In this document: piece by piece, positions 18,403 through 29,400 of the stretch
How positions within the stretch are numbered: the first letter of the stretch is position 1
How the letters are laid out: every line of letters begins with the position of its first letter
Source of the DNA: Acinetobacter qingfengensis
GTDB lineage: Bacteria > Pseudomonadota > Gammaproteobacteria > Pseudomonadales > Moraxellaceae
Direction: 5' to 3'
Length of the DNA stretch: 64,000 nt
NCBI RefSeq assembly: GCF_008693185.1
Contig: NZ_VXKN01000005.1
Span: 186,001 to 250,000 of the forward strand
Translations under genes and position numbers: made by a program
The notes under the pieces: generated by a model
Database searches by the model: none
The model's input: only the letters and a program-made list of their open reading frames with translations
What the model was told of the DNA's origin: nothing

Positions 18403-19461
18403 GTGTTTAATTTTAATTCTAAGTCTACTAAAAGTGTTATAGGAGTAGATATTAGTTCTACTTCTGTAAAGTTGATACAGCTTAGTGTAAAAAACAGTAA
18501 GTATCAGGTAGAGGCGTATGGGGTACTACCGTTAGCTGAAAATGATGTGGTGGATAAAACTATCATGGATTCAGAACATGTTGCTGAGGTTCTGGAGCGT
18601 GTTTACAATTTGGCTAACCCAAATATCAAACAAGTGGCATTGGCTGTACCAGCAGTTGCAGCAATTACCAAAATTATCCAGATGGATGCTGAAATGGGTG
18701 ATGATGAACGTGAAGTTCAGATTCGACTGGATGCAGAACAATATATTCCTTATCCGCTAGATGAAGTTAGTCTGGATTTTGAAGTATTGTCCTTTAATGA
18801 AAAAAATCCTGCGAAAGTAGATGTGTTATTGGTAGCAACACGTACTGAGAATGTAGATAAACGTGTTGAAGTTGCTGAGTTGGCTGGATTAAAAACCCGA
18901 GTCATGGATGTTGAATCCTATGCACTTGAGCGATCTTACGCTTTATTAGCCGGTAGCTTGCCAATTGGCGCAAATATTGTTGCAGTACTGGATGTTGGGC
19001 ATACACAAACAACCTTGATCGTGCTGGATCAGGGGCAGGTCGTCTATAGTCGAGAACAATCCTTTGGTGGAAAGCAACTTACACTTGATGTACAGCAACG
19101 TTATGGGCTGTCATTTGCAGAAGCTGGCTTTGCTAAAAAAGAAAGAAATCTTCCGGATGATTTTGAGCCTGAAGTACTCTATCCATTTATGGAAGCAATT
19201 GCACAGCAAGCTGCCCGTTCATTACAGTTATTCTTTTCTTCTTCACAATATTCAGAAATTGATCACTTGCTTCTTGCTGGTGGTAGCGCCAACATTACTG
19301 GCTTTCCAAAATTATTACAGGAAGCACTCGGTTATCGTGTCACCATTGCCAATCCATTCTTACGTATGAGTTATGCACCTCAGGTTGATGTTCGTAAACT
19401 TGAAAATGATGCACCTTCTTTGCTGGTTGCAAGTGGTTTGGCATTAAGGAGTTTTGACTGA
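18403..19461 (+). CDS. pilM: PilM, actin-like inner-membrane-platform protein
   Basis: Cytosolic actin-fold ATP-binding protein (352 residues) that binds the N-terminus of PilN and links the pilus motor to the alignment complex. The phosphate-1 motif GVDISSTSVKLIQLS, the later AVLDVGHTQTTLIVLD and LLLAGGSANITGFPKLLQE are typical. The start codon is GTG (VFNFNSKS). First of the pilMNOPQ operon; it overlaps pilN by one base (TGATG). Confidence 0.95.
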   Translation: MFNFNSKSTKSVIGVDISSTSVKLIQLSVKNSKYQVEAYGVLPLAENDVVDKTIMDSEHVAEVLERVYNLANPNIKQVALAVPAVAAITKIIQMDAEMGDDEREVQIRLDAEQYIPYPLDEVSLDFEVLSFNEKNPAKVDVLLVATRTENVDKRVEVAELAGLKTRVMDVESYALERSYALLAGSLPIGANIVAVLDVGHTQTTLIVLDQGQVVYSREQSFGGKQLTLDVQQRYGLSFAEAGFAKKERNLPDDFEPEVLYPFMEAIAQQAARSLQLFFSSSQYSEIDHLLLAGGSANITGFPKLLQEALGYRVTIANPFLRMSYAPQVDVRKLENDAPSLLVASGLALRSFD

Positions 19462-20087
19462 TGGCTAAAATTAACTTATTGCCTTGGCGTGAGGAGTTAC
19501 GGGAACGCCGTAAGAAAGAATTTTTCACTACCAGCATCTTGATTGCCATTTTGGGCGTTGCTGCTACCTTTATGGTGTATATGTATTATTCACATTTGCT
19601 GGATAATCAAAATCAAGCCAATCAACAAATTGTTACAGCTAATCAACAACTAGATCAAAAACTAAAAAGTCTGGATGGCCTACAAACACGCCGTGATGAA
19701 ATTATTCAGCGTATGAAGCTGATTCAGGATTTGCAGGCTGTACGACCAGTGGCTGTTCATATTTTTGATGAAATGACAAAATTAACACCAAATAATATGT
19801 ATTTAACCAGTTTTTCCCGTACTGGTGATAAATTTACTCTCGAAGGTCGGGCACAAGATCCCAATATCGTTTCTGAATTTTTGCGTAATCTCGGATCATC
19901 TCCTTGGTTTAGAAATGCATTTATGAATTCATTTGTTGCAGCAGAAGCAAAAGCACAACAACAAGGTGCTGTAACACCGCGTCCAGAAGACAGTTATGGT
20001 AATTTTGTGGTGACTGTTGATTTGGGGGATACAGTTAGTGCCGTGAATGCTGCACAGCCTGAAGCAAAAGCAGGGGTAACACCATGA
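19461..20087 (+). CDS. pilN: PilN, type IV pilus alignment subcomplex
   Basis: Bitopic inner-membrane protein (208 residues). Its N-terminal cytosolic peptide INLLPWREELRERRKKEFF is the conserved PilM-binding motif (IN-LPWR). A transmembrane helix (ILIAILGVAATFMVYMYY) is followed by a coiled coil and a ferredoxin-like periplasmic domain. It pairs with PilO, whose start codon overlaps the end of pilN (ATGA). Confidence 0.95.
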   Translation: MAKINLLPWREELRERRKKEFFTTSILIAILGVAATFMVYMYYSHLLDNQNQANQQIVTANQQLDQKLKSLDGLQTRRDEIIQRMKLIQDLQAVRPVAVHIFDEMTKLTPNNMYLTSFSRTGDKFTLEGRAQDPNIVSEFLRNLGSSPWFRNAFMNSFVAAEAKAQQQGAVTPRPEDSYGNFVVTVDLGDTVSAVNAAQPEAKAGVTP

Positions 20088-20785
20088 ATTTAGATGAAAT
20101 GGATGTAACTGAAGAAAAATCCAAGAAAAAGTCTTTTTCTTTTGAAAAATACATGCAGCAATTGCAGCAAGTTGACATGAACAATATTGGTGCATGGCCT
20201 CTGGCAGTCAAGTTGACCATGTATTTGTTAATTCTTATATTTATTGGCTTTCTGGCTTATTTTCTTATTATTCAAGGCATTCGGGAAGATATTGCCAGTG
20301 CTGAAGCACAACAGGAAAATTTGTTAAACGAATTTAAACAAAAAGATTCCAAATTGCGCAATTTGCAAAGCTATAACGCACAATTGCAACTGATGGAAGC
20401 TCAGTTTAATCAACAACTCCAGCAATTACCCAAAGAAACTGAAATTCCTGGGTTGGTTGAAGATATTAATACTGCCGGGGTTGAATCCGGGCTGGAGTTT
20501 AAAAATATTCAACTGCAACCTGAAGTTAAACAGGAAGTATTTATTGAGCAGCCGATCGATATTACAGTAAGCGGTAATTACCATAGTATGGGTGGTTTTG
20601 TTAGCGCAATTGCTGCTTTACCGCGTATTGTTACCCTGCATGACTTTAGTATCAAGGCTGATCAGGTTAAAGGCAGTGAAGTACCAAAACTTGCAATGAA
20701 TATCAAAGCCAAAACTTATCGCTACATGAATGAAAGTGAGAAAAAAGCGGCAGATGCGGAGACTAAAAAAAATGAGAAAAAATAG
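20084..20785 (+). CDS. pilO: PilO, type IV pilus alignment subcomplex
   Basis: Bitopic protein of 233 residues: a charged N-terminal cytosolic segment, one transmembrane helix (LILIFIGFLAYFLIIQGI), a coiled coil rich in Gln and Asn, and a periplasmic ferredoxin-like domain (VSGNYHSMGGFVSAIAALPRIVTLHDFSI is the conserved core). It forms heterodimers with PilN and contacts PilP. It overlaps pilP by 14 bases. Confidence 0.94.
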   Translation: MNLDEMDVTEEKSKKKSFSFEKYMQQLQQVDMNNIGAWPLAVKLTMYLLILIFIGFLAYFLIIQGIREDIASAEAQQENLLNEFKQKDSKLRNLQSYNAQLQLMEAQFNQQLQQLPKETEIPGLVEDINTAGVESGLEFKNIQLQPEVKQEVFIEQPIDITVSGNYHSMGGFVSAIAALPRIVTLHDFSIKADQVKGSEVPKLAMNIKAKTYRYMNESEKKAADAETKKNEKK

Positions 20786-21308
20786 TCAAGGCGCAATATG
20801 CCTACTGACATTGTTGACGATCGCATTGGTTGGATGTAAATCCAAGGTTGATGATGTGCAGGCAAAAATGCAGGAAATTCGTGATAAACCACCTTTGGCA
20901 GTTACACCCCCACCGGCATTTAATCCTATTCCCAATTACACTTATGATGCCTATCAGTTAAAAAGTCCATTTGTACCAACCAGTATTGCCAATGAATTAA
21001 AAGTCATGGCAGGCAAACGGGTTTATCCTAATCTGGCACGACCTTCTCAACCATTGGAAAATTATGCGCTTGAAGAGTTGCTCATGAAAGGCACAATGCG
21101 TAATAGTGCAGGAAAAACCATTGCATTGGTACGTACACCAGATGGTCAGATTGAGCAGGTACAGGCCGGAAACTACATGGGCAAAAATTATGGACGAGTC
21201 ATCCGTATCAGTCCAAATCAAATAGATCTACTCGAGGTCGTTCCTGATGGTCAGGATGGCTATATTGAACGGCCGCGTACGTTATTGTTACGTACGGATA
21301 TTCAATAA
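20772..21308 (+). CDS. pilP: PilP, pilus alignment lipoprotein
   Basis: Inner-membrane lipoprotein (178 residues) that bridges PilN/PilO to the secretin PilQ. The lipobox is LVGC with Cys22; an unstructured Pro-rich stretch (PPLAVTPPPAFNPIPN) follows, then the HR beta-sandwich domain (LMKGTMRNSAGKTIALVRTPDG). ATG 20772 gives a proper lipoprotein signal; an earlier in-frame ATG at 20730 would put 14 basic residues before it. Confidence 0.93.
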   Translation: MRKNSQGAICLLTLLTIALVGCKSKVDDVQAKMQEIRDKPPLAVTPPPAFNPIPNYTYDAYQLKSPFVPTSIANELKVMAGKRVYPNLARPSQPLENYALEELLMKGTMRNSAGKTIALVRTPDGQIEQVQAGNYMGKNYGRVIRISPNQIDLLEVVPDGQDGYIERPRTLLLRTDIQ

Positions 21309-21324
21309 GGGTAGGGAATTTAAA

Positions 21325-23478
21325 ATGAAAAATATCAAAGTTTTAAATAAAATGGGGTTAATCATGACGATGGGATTATCCATGAAAAGATTTGCAATGA
21401 CAGCGGTAGCCTGTGGGGTAATGCAAGTAGTAAGTGCTCAGGTTGCGATTACACAAGTGATACCGATGCAAAATGCAGAAGGTACTGAATTACGTGTGTT
21501 ATTTAATGGTTTACCTGCGCAGCCTAAAGCTTATCAATTAGAAAATCCATCACGTTTGGTTCTGGATTTTGATGGTGTGAAAAATAATGCACCCGCATCT
21601 GCTGTTGCAGTCAATACCTCAGAAGCTTCCAGTGTTGATATTCAGGCTGATGATGCCCGTGCCAGACTGGTGGTTAATTTAAAAGATTATGGAACATTCA
21701 CTACTCGTTCTGAAGGCAATACACTGGTTTTAAAAATTAATTCACAAAAAGCCAATGCAATTAGCCTTCCAGGTAATGTTGTCAATACAGCATCAAATCA
21801 GACCGGATTGTCAGATATCGGTTTTGCACGTGGTGCGCAAGGCGAAGGGCTGGTCAATATTAGCTTGTTAAGTGCGCATACACCTGTAGATGTACAACAA
21901 CAAGGCAGTAAAATCATTGTACGTTTTTTGGGATCAAAAATTCCAACTCATTTGGCTCGGCGTTTAAATGTTAATGATTTTTCTACGCCAGTAAATACCA
22001 TTGATGCCTACAATGAAGGCAGTAATGGTGTGATTGTGATCCAGCCAACGGGCAGTTATGAGTACATGGCTTATCAGTCAGAAGATAAGTTGACTGTAAG
22101 TGTGAAACGCCCAGAACAAAAAAATGCTACCAATGGGCGGGCATCACAAAATTATACGGGTAAGAAAATTTCTCTTGATTTCCAGGATATTGAAGTACGC
22201 CGAGTTTTACAATTACTGGCAGATTTTACCGATACCAATATTGTTGCGGCTGATTCTGTTCAGGGACAAATTACCATTCGTCTAAAAGATGTGCCTTGGG
22301 ATCAGGCGTTAGATATTATCCTTAAGACCAAAAATTTGGATAAACGTCGTAATGGTAAAGTCATTTGGGTTGCACCTGTATCAGAATTGATAAAGGCCGA
22401 AGAAGATGAAGCTAAAGCGATTGCACAAAGTATTAAATTAGCACCAATTCAGACAGATTATATTCAGTTGAAATATGCCAAAGTTGCAGATATTGAAAAA
22501 CTGATTACGGAACGTAAAGGCATTTCCAGCAATAACTCTGGTAATGGGTCAAATACGGCAAGTAATGATGAGTTGGCTGGAAACATGTTGAGTCCTCGTG
22601 GCTCAGTCGCCAGCGATGTGCGAACCAATACGTTAATTGTGAATGATACTGCAGCTAAAATCGATGAAATCCGTAAAATGATTGATTTAATTGATGTTGC
22701 TGTGAAACAGGTGATGGTTGAAGCCCGAGTTGTAAGAGCTTCTGATTCTTTTAGTAAAGATTTGGGGGTGAAATGGGGTATTGCTTCGAAAAGTAATGAC
22801 TTTTTGATTGCTGGCGATAGAAGCTCTTTAAGTACCTTATCTGATTCTGATACTACACAATATTCTGATTTATCTGACAATGTTAGTGTGGATTTGGGTG
22901 TTGAGGATGCGGTTGGACAAATTTCCTTTGGTTTAATCAAGTTTTCTGACTTTATGCTAGATCTTGAACTCTCTGCCTCACAAGCAGAAGGTTTGACAGA
23001 AGTTATTTCTACGCCCAAAGTCATGACAGCCGATAAACAAAAAGCATTGATTAAATCGGGTGTACAAATTCCATATCAAAGTACCAGTACCTCAGGCAGT
23101 AGTACATCGACTACAACGTCATTTAAAGATGCGGTCTTGTTATTGGAAGTTACGCCAAGCATTACACCAGATGGTAAAGTTGCTATGCAACTTAATATTA
23201 CTAAAGATGCTTTAGCTGGTTATGCACAAAATGGCGAAGCTTTGATTTCAACCAACCAGATTAATACTAATGTGTTGGTAGGTAGTGGTGAAACAGTGGT
23301 GTTGGGAGGAGTGTTTGAAGATACCACTGAAAATTCAGTGACAAAAATTCCATTTTTGGGTGACCTGCCGTATATTGGTCGTTTATTTAGAAATACATCC
23401 AAAAGTAAACAGAAAGATGAGTTGTTAATTTTTGTGACGCCACGGATTGTCAATGACAATAGCGACACAAATCGTTAA
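21325..23478 (+). CDS. pilQ: PilQ, outer-membrane secretin of the type IV pilus
   Basis: Secretin of 717 residues through which the pilus exits. After a signal peptide (ending near VVSAQVA) come two AMIN domains that bind peptidoglycan (LRVLFNGLPAQPKAYQLENPSRLVLDFDG is the first), the STN/N0 domain (SLDFQDIEVRRVLQLLADFTDTNIVAAD), an N1 domain, and the C-terminal secretin domain with its signature VLGGVFEDTTENSVTKIPFLGDLPY. The start at 21325 has AGGGTAGGG upstream; the frame is open for 26 more codons but those overlap pilP. Confidence 0.95.
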   Translation: MKNIKVLNKMGLIMTMGLSMKRFAMTAVACGVMQVVSAQVAITQVIPMQNAEGTELRVLFNGLPAQPKAYQLENPSRLVLDFDGVKNNAPASAVAVNTSEASSVDIQADDARARLVVNLKDYGTFTTRSEGNTLVLKINSQKANAISLPGNVVNTASNQTGLSDIGFARGAQGEGLVNISLLSAHTPVDVQQQGSKIIVRFLGSKIPTHLARRLNVNDFSTPVNTIDAYNEGSNGVIVIQPTGSYEYMAYQSEDKLTVSVKRPEQKNATNGRASQNYTGKKISLDFQDIEVRRVLQLLADFTDTNIVAADSVQGQITIRLKDVPWDQALDIILKTKNLDKRRNGKVIWVAPVSELIKAEEDEAKAIAQSIKLAPIQTDYIQLKYAKVADIEKLITERKGISSNNSGNGSNTASNDELAGNMLSPRGSVASDVRTNTLIVNDTAAKIDEIRKMIDLIDVAVKQVMVEARVVRASDSFSKDLGVKWGIASKSNDFLIAGDRSSLSTLSDSDTTQYSDLSDNVSVDLGVEDAVGQISFGLIKFSDFMLDLELSASQAEGLTEVISTPKVMTADKQKALIKSGVQIPYQSTSTSGSSTSTTTSFKDAVLLLEVTPSITPDGKVAMQLNITKDALAGYAQNGEALISTNQINTNVLVGSGETVVLGGVFEDTTENSVTKIPFLGDLPYIGRLFRNTSKSKQKDELLIFVTPRIVNDNSDTNR

Positions 23479-23514
23479 TATAGAGGATATATAAAACATA
23501 GAGATAGGTGGCGC

Positions 23515-24060
23515 TTGAATAGCCATAGTAAAACAAAGGGTCTTCCAAATATTTATTTGGTGGGCCCAATGGGTGCAGGGAAAACCACAGTAGGCCGCTA
23601 TCTGGCAGAACTACTGGGACGTAATTTTATTGATAGTGATCATGAAATTGAAGCCCGGACAGGGGCAAATATTCCCTGGATTTTTGAAAAAGAAGGTGAG
23701 TTGGGTTTTCGTGCCCGAGAAAAAGCTGTTATTTCAGACCTCACCACACAAAAGAATATTGTTTTGGCCACAGGGGGCGGTGCTGTAACACAACGTGAAA
23801 ACCGTCAGGTATTACAGCAGCGCGGTGTCGTCATTTATCTGTATACACCAGTAGAAATTCAGTTGGCCAGAACTTATCGCGATCGCAATCGCCCATTGCT
23901 ACAAGTGGATAATCCGGAAAAAAAGCTTACAGAATTATTACAAAGCCGTGACCCACTTTATCGTGAAGTTGCGCATTTTGTGATAGAAACACATCAGGGT
24001 TCTGCACGTGATCTGGCTTTGAAAATTTTAAAGCTGATCGAAGAACAGTCAATTTTATAA
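23515..24060 (+). CDS. aroK: Shikimate kinase
   Basis: Cytosolic enzyme of aromatic amino acid synthesis that phosphorylates shikimate at O3 (181 residues). Walker [16 protein letters not shown], shikimate-binding Asp in [12 protein letters not shown], the LATGGGAV loop and the lid Arg in [10 protein letters not shown] are all visible. The start is TTG at 23515 with AGGTGG upstream. It sits between pilQ and aroB, a conserved arrangement in gammaproteobacteria. Confidence 0.95.
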   Translation: MNSHSKTKGLPNIYLVGPMGAGKTTVGRYLAELLGRNFIDSDHEIEARTGANIPWIFEKEGELGFRAREKAVISDLTTQKNIVLATGGGAVTQRENRQVLQQRGVVIYLYTPVEIQLARTYRDRNRPLLQVDNPEKKLTELLQSRDPLYREVAHFVIETHQGSARDLALKILKLIEEQSIL

Positions 24061-24085
24061 CTTTATCTATTTGAATATGACGACT

Positions 24086-25171
24086 ATGCAAACACTTTTT
24101 GTTGAATTGGGTGAGCGGCGCTACCCGATTTTTATTGGGCATACTCTGGACGCATCGAGTTTGCTGGCACCTTATATTAAAGCAAAACAAGTCATGATTG
24201 TAACCAATACGACAGTCGCAGCCTTATATCTGGAAAAATATACTTTACAATTTGAACAATTAGGTAAAAGTGTTGCGACCTGTATTTTACCAGATGGCGA
24301 AAAATATAAAGATTTTGGGCATTTACATTTAATCTTTGATGCACTGTTACAAGCTGGATTTAACCGAGATTGTACTATCGTGGCCTTAGGCGGTGGTGTA
24401 ATTGGTGATATGGCTGGTTATGCGGCTGCATCTTTTCAAAGAGGTGTGAACTTTATTCAAATCCCTACGACTTTGTTGTCACAAGTAGACTCAAGTGTTG
24501 GGGGGAAAACTGGTATTAATCACCCATTGGGTAAAAATATGATTGGTGCGTTTAAACAACCTGAAGCTGTTATTGCTGACATGGCTGTTTTAGACACATT
24601 ACCACCTCGCGAGCTATCAGCAGGAATGGCCGAAGTCATTAAATATGCCTTACTTTGTGATGCCGAATTTTTATTATGGCTTGAACAAAATATGTCTAAA
24701 TTAATGGCTGGTGATGCTGATTTACTGGCTCAGGCTGTTTATCGATGCTGTGCGCATAAAGCACGAATTGTTGCCAATGATGAAACAGAAAAAGGTGAAC
24801 GTGCATTACTTAATCTTGGACATACATTTGGCCATGCGATTGAGTCTTATCTAGGGTATGGAACATGGCTGCACGGTGAAGCTGTTGCAACAGGAATGGT
24901 GATGGCTGCTGAGCTTTCAGCCCGCCAAGGCTGGATTGATACTGTGGATGTACAACGTATTCAACAGATTATTCTTGCGGCAAACTTACCTATTGTGAGT
25001 CCGGCAATTCCGTTAGAGCAGTTTCTCAATTACATGTCACATGATAAAAAAGTGCTGGATGGTCAGTTACGATTGATTCTTCTCAAACAACTGGGAAAAG
25101 CAGTGATCACCAATGAGTTTGATCAGAATGCATTAATTGCAGCCATTCAGGCACATCAGCAAGCCGCGTAA
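24086..25171 (+). CDS. aroB: 3-dehydroquinate synthase
   Basis: Cytosolic NAD- and Zn-dependent enzyme converting DAHP to 3-dehydroquinate in the shikimate pathway (361 residues). NAD-binding [13 protein letters not shown], substrate loop [20 protein letters not shown], and the metal-binding residues Glu in MAEVIKYA and His in [10 protein letters not shown] / WLHGEAVA are visible. I take ATG 24086 ([15 protein letters not shown]) by similarity of the N-terminus to the family; ATG 24077 is possible and neither has a strong ribosome binding site. It lies 25 bases after aroK. Confidence 0.95.
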   Translation: MQTLFVELGERRYPIFIGHTLDASSLLAPYIKAKQVMIVTNTTVAALYLEKYTLQFEQLGKSVATCILPDGEKYKDFGHLHLIFDALLQAGFNRDCTIVALGGGVIGDMAGYAAASFQRGVNFIQIPTTLLSQVDSSVGGKTGINHPLGKNMIGAFKQPEAVIADMAVLDTLPPRELSAGMAEVIKYALLCDAEFLLWLEQNMSKLMAGDADLLAQAVYRCCAHKARIVANDETEKGERALLNLGHTFGHAIESYLGYGTWLHGEAVATGMVMAAELSARQGWIDTVDVQRIQQIILAANLPIVSPAIPLEQFLNYMSHDKKVLDGQLRLILLKQLGKAVITNEFDQNALIAAIQAHQQAA

Positions 25172-25187
25172 TAAATAAGAGGTTATT

Positions 25188-26024
25188 ATGGCAACATTAT
25201 CAAGACACTGGCAAACAGTGAAAAATATTATCTGGCTTGCTCTGGGTGTAGGATGTTTGTTGCTGACTTTTATTTTTTGGATCGTACAAAACAAGCCAAA
25301 AACCGTAGAAATTGCACAACAACAAAAACAACAGCAAGATGTTGATCGGCCTGTACAAATTGAAAAAGTGGCAGTGAATCAGAATTTGGGAACATTTACT
25401 GATGAAGTGCCACCTTTTAATTTGACTCAGCGTAGTGTTGAAGTCAGTAGCCATGAGGCTGAATTTCGTGGTGCAAAATTTGTTGCAGATTATCATAAAA
25501 AATGGACACTGCAATTAATGAAGGTTTCTGAAGAAGATATTATTCGAGCTTATTTGGCCAAGCGTGAAGATCGTAAAAAATTTAATTATTTACGTTTGCA
25601 AGATGGTAAAAATCCAGAGCAATATGTGTTGATTTATGGTCAGTATGATTCTGCACAACAAGCAGTAGAACAATCACAAAAAGTTAATTTTGAATTGCCG
25701 GAATCTGTAAAAGTGTTACCTGAAAGTTTATCTACTTATTCTGCATTGGTACGGGATTTAGGCAGTGAAGAAGTTTTATCAGGAACCAAATTACGTAATA
25801 TTGTTTTAACTAAAACCGTTATACCACGCATTGTTGCTCCCGAACCGACAGTAACACCATCATCATTGGCTGGTTCTGCTGATCAATCAGCCACAAAGAC
25901 TGAACAAATGGTGAAGACCCAAAATGCAGCAACTTCACCCGTTAAAACTGGTCAGATTGAACAAAAAATAACAGAACCAGTAAAACCACATACCAATGAA
26001 GAGCAAATTATCGATCCATTCTAA
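25188..26024 (+). CDS. Membrane-anchored SPOR-like protein
   Basis: Protein of 278 residues with one N-terminal transmembrane helix (IWLALGVGCLLLTFIFWIV) and the rest probably periplasmic. The middle part (WTLQLMKVSEEDIIRAYLA, then YVLIYGQYDSAQQAVEQSQKV) has the alternating pattern of a SPOR peptidoglycan-binding domain. The C-terminal 60 residues are polar and low complexity. Genes with this layout after aroB are commonly of the DamX/SPOR type; the division role is inferred from family and position only. GAGG precedes the start. Confidence 0.72.
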   Translation: MATLSRHWQTVKNIIWLALGVGCLLLTFIFWIVQNKPKTVEIAQQQKQQQDVDRPVQIEKVAVNQNLGTFTDEVPPFNLTQRSVEVSSHEAEFRGAKFVADYHKKWTLQLMKVSEEDIIRAYLAKREDRKKFNYLRLQDGKNPEQYVLIYGQYDSAQQAVEQSQKVNFELPESVKVLPESLSTYSALVRDLGSEEVLSGTKLRNIVLTKTVIPRIVAPEPTVTPSSLAGSADQSATKTEQMVKTQNAATSPVKTGQIEQKITEPVKPHTNEEQIIDPF

Positions 26025-26028
26025 ATTT

Positions 26029-26085
26029 TTGCACTATATTGGTTCATAATGTTTGGGTTGGTAGATTTTGCGTTTAAATAGTGCA
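26029..26085 (+). promoter_or_regulatory. Two NtrC-like enhancer sites
   Basis: TGCAC-N7-GTTCA at 26030-26046 matches the NtrC consensus TGCAC-N7-GTGCA at 9 of 10 half-site bases, and its core GCACTATATTGGT resembles an E. coli glnA NtrC site. TGCGT-N7-GTGCA at 26069-26085 matches 8 of 10. A single half-site GTGCA follows at 26105-26109. They lie about 110-165 bases upstream of the expected start, the usual enhancer distance. Confidence 0.6.
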
Positions 26086-26168
26086 AAGTGGTAGGCAGAA
26101 TTTGGTGCAATAATAAAATTTACATATAAAATAATCATACATTTCATGAACTTAAAAATATATAAAAG

Positions 26169-26184
26169 TGGCATATTTTTTGCT
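26169..26184 (+). promoter_or_regulatory. Sigma54 promoter upstream of gltB
   Basis: TGGCATATTTTTTGCT keeps the invariant GG (-24) and GC (-12) with correct spacing and the TTGC block of the sigma54 consensus. Expected transcription start is near 26195. Confidence 0.65.
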
Positions 26185-26418
26185 TATAAAAATAGGCTCA
26201 GCAGACTGTGGTACAAAAAGATAGTTATATTTATCCTGTCTTATGTACTGAAAGAATGTAATTTGTACAAAAAAGTGCAAATTATGCTTTTTGGATATTG
26301 CTTTCCTGTATTGCTTATATGAAGTTTGTGCATGGTAAGGCAGTCTTAAACATCTAAGAGGTTCTGCTTTAACTGTTTTTGACCTGTATTTGGTCACCGT
26401 AGAATAGAAGGGTACGCT

Positions 26419-29400
26419 ATGCACATGCCATCGCTCAATAATGTAGCTCCCACTGAACAACCGGATCAAGGTTTGTATCAGCCGCATGAATTTAAAGACA
26501 ACTGTGGTTTTGGTTTAATTGCTCATATGCAAGGAGAGCAAAGTCATCATTTGGTCAAAACAGCCATTCATAGTTTGGCATGTATGACCCATCGTGGTGG
26601 TATTGCGGCAGATGGTAAAACAGGTGACGGTTGTGGTTTATTACTGGCGATGCCAAAGCAACTTTTTCGTGATGAAGCGAAAAAGATTAGCGATATTACG
26701 CTAAGCGAAGTATTTGCTGCAGGAACAATTTTTTTAAATACTGATCCGGCTTTGGCGCAAAACGCCCGTAATATTCTAAGCAGTGAACTCGATGCGGAAG
26801 GATTACGTACAATTGGCTGGCGTGAAGTCCCAACAAATAATGATGTACTGGGTGAAATTGCTTTACGTTCCTTGCCAAAATTTGAGCAAATATTGGTCAA
26901 TTGCCCAATGGGTGTGACAGAGGTTGAATTTAACCGTAAATTATTTTTAGCTCGTCGCCGTGCAGAACAAAAACTACAAAACGATCCACTATTCTATGTA
27001 ACTACATTGTCTTCTAAAGTCATTAGCTATAAAGGCTTGATGATGCCTGCTGCGATTGCAGATTTTTATACTGATTTGGCGGATGAGCGTTTGGCTTCAC
27101 ATATTTGTGTATTCCATCAACGGTTTTCTACTAATACATTGCCACGCTGGCCTTTGGCACAACCATTCCGTTATTTGGCACATAACGGAGAAATTAACAC
27201 GATTACTGCAAATCGTAACTGGTCGGTTGCACGTACGCCAAAGTTTGAAAATCCGTTATTACCGGGATTATTGGATCTAAAACCATTGGTTAACCGTACC
27301 GGTTCGGATTCATCAAGTCTGGACAATATGCTTGAGATTCTGATCGGTGGCGGTATGGATTTGTTCCGTGCCTTACGTATGTTGGTTCCACCAGCATGGC
27401 AAAACGTTGAAACACTAGATGCTGATTTACGTGCTTTCTATGAATTTAACTCCAAACACATGGAAGCATGGGATGGTCCGGCAGGTCTGGTGATTCAGGA
27501 TGGTCGTCATGCCATCTGTATGCTGGATCGTAATGGTTTACGCCCTGCGCGTTGGGTGATCACCAAAAATGGCTATATCACTTTAGCGTCTGAGATCGGT
27601 GTTTGGGATTATGAACCTGAAGATGTGATTTCCAAAGGGCGTGTCGGCCCAGGACAAATTTTGGTAATTGATACTGCAACGGGTAAATTATTAGATACCA
27701 AAGACGTGAGTAATCATTTGAAAAAAATGCGTCCATATCGTGAATGGTTACGTGAACGCTCTTTAAAATTACAAGGTACCCAACAACTTGAAGAAGAGTT
27801 GGTGGATCAGGGGCTAACTGCTGATGCGTTAAAAGCAGCGCAAAAAATGTTTATGGTCACATTTGAAGAACGTGACCAAATGCTACGTCCAATTGCAGAA
27901 AGTGGTCAGGAAGCTGTTGGTTCAATGGGTGATGATACGCCAATGGCAGTTTTATCCCGTCAGGTTCGTCATGTTTCGGATTTCTTCCGTCAGCAATTTG
28001 CACAGGTCACTAACCCACCAATTGACCCTTTACGTGAATCCATTGTTATGTCACTGGAAACTTGTCTGGGACGTGAACAAAATGTATTTGAACAAAGTCC
28101 TGAACATGCAGATCGAGTGATTTTCTCTAGCCCAGTTTTGTCGAATGCCAAAATGCATTTGATTCGCGAGCTGGATCGTCCTGGCTATGAACGGGCAGAA
28201 ATTGATCTTAATTATCCTGTGGAAGAAGGTTTGTCGGCTGCAATTCAACGTATTTGTGAAGAATCGGCACAGGCGATTCGTGATGGCAAAACTTTATTGA
28301 TTTTGTCTGATAAAAATATCCGTGAAGGTTATTTACCAGCCAATTCAGTGATGATTACTGGTGCAGTACACCATCATTTGATTGAAAAAGGTTTGCGTTC
28401 CGATGCCAATTTGATTATTGAAACTGGTTTCGCACGTGATGCACATCAATTTGCGGTATTCCTTGGTTTTGGTGCAACAGCCGTGTATCCATATCTTGCC
28501 TATGATGTGATTAATGATCTGATCGCCAAAGGTGAATTACTGGGCGATCCTATTCATGCACAGGCCAATTTCCGTAAGGGGATTGATAAAGGCTTACTTA
28601 AAGTCTTGTCTAAAATGGGAATTTCTACTGTTGCTTCTTATCGTGGCGGCCAATTATTTGAAGCTGTCGGACTCTCCAGAGAAGTGGTGGATACCTGCTT
28701 TATTGGTGTACCAAGCCGTATTCAGGGTGCAACATTTATTGACCTTGAAAATGATCAGAAAAAACTGGCTGATCTGGCATGGAAAGCTCGTAAGCCGATT
28801 GATCAAGGTGGTATGCTGAAATTTGTATTTGGCAAGGAATATCATGCCTTTAATCCGGATGTAATTAATGCACTACATAAAGCGGTGCGCTCCGGTAAAT
28901 ATGAGCATTTTAAAGAATATGCTGAGTTGGTTAATCATCGTCCAGTTGCCACGATTCGTGACTTATTCAAGTTAAAAACGGATCATTCAATCTCTGTGGA
29001 ACAAGTCGAATCGGTAGAGGATATTCTCCCTCGTTTTGACTCTGCGGGAATGTCGTTAGGTGCATTATCGCCAGAAGCCCATGAAGCAATTGCGATCGCC
29101 ATGAATACCATTGGTGGTCGTTCTAACTCGGGTGAGGGTGGGGAAGATCCTGCACGTTATGGCACCATTCGTAATTCAAAAATCAAACAGATTGCTTCTG
29201 GTCGTTTTGGTGTAACACCTGCGTATCTCACTTCTGCCGAAGTATTACAGATTAAAGTTGCGCAAGGTGCAAAACCGGGTGAAGGTGGTCAGTTACCGGG
29301 TGGTAAAGTTAACAGCCTGATCGCACGTCTGCGCTACTCTGTACCGGGTGTGACTTTAATTTCACCACCACCACATCATGATATTTATTCAATTGAAGAT

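Larger units (their letters stand above)
26025..26418 (+). promoter_or_regulatory. gltB upstream region
   Basis: This 394-bp gene-free region contains candidate NtrC sites at its start and a sigma54 promoter in the middle (separate entries), leaving a leader of about 220 bases before gltB. I saw no convincing sigma70 promoter: TTGACC/TAGAAT near 26379-26405 has a 15-base spacer and would place transcription start at the ribosome binding site. Confidence 0.6.

Noticed and set aside
22464..23024. 186-codon open frame on the minus strand inside pilQ
   Set aside because: It lies wholly opposite pilQ, with no ribosome binding site or recognisable domain; Ser/Thr/Leu-rich composition is typical of an antisense shadow.
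26379..26405. Sigma70 promoter TTGACC / TAGAAT just before gltB
   Set aside because: The spacer is only 15 bases and the transcript would start almost at the ribosome binding site.
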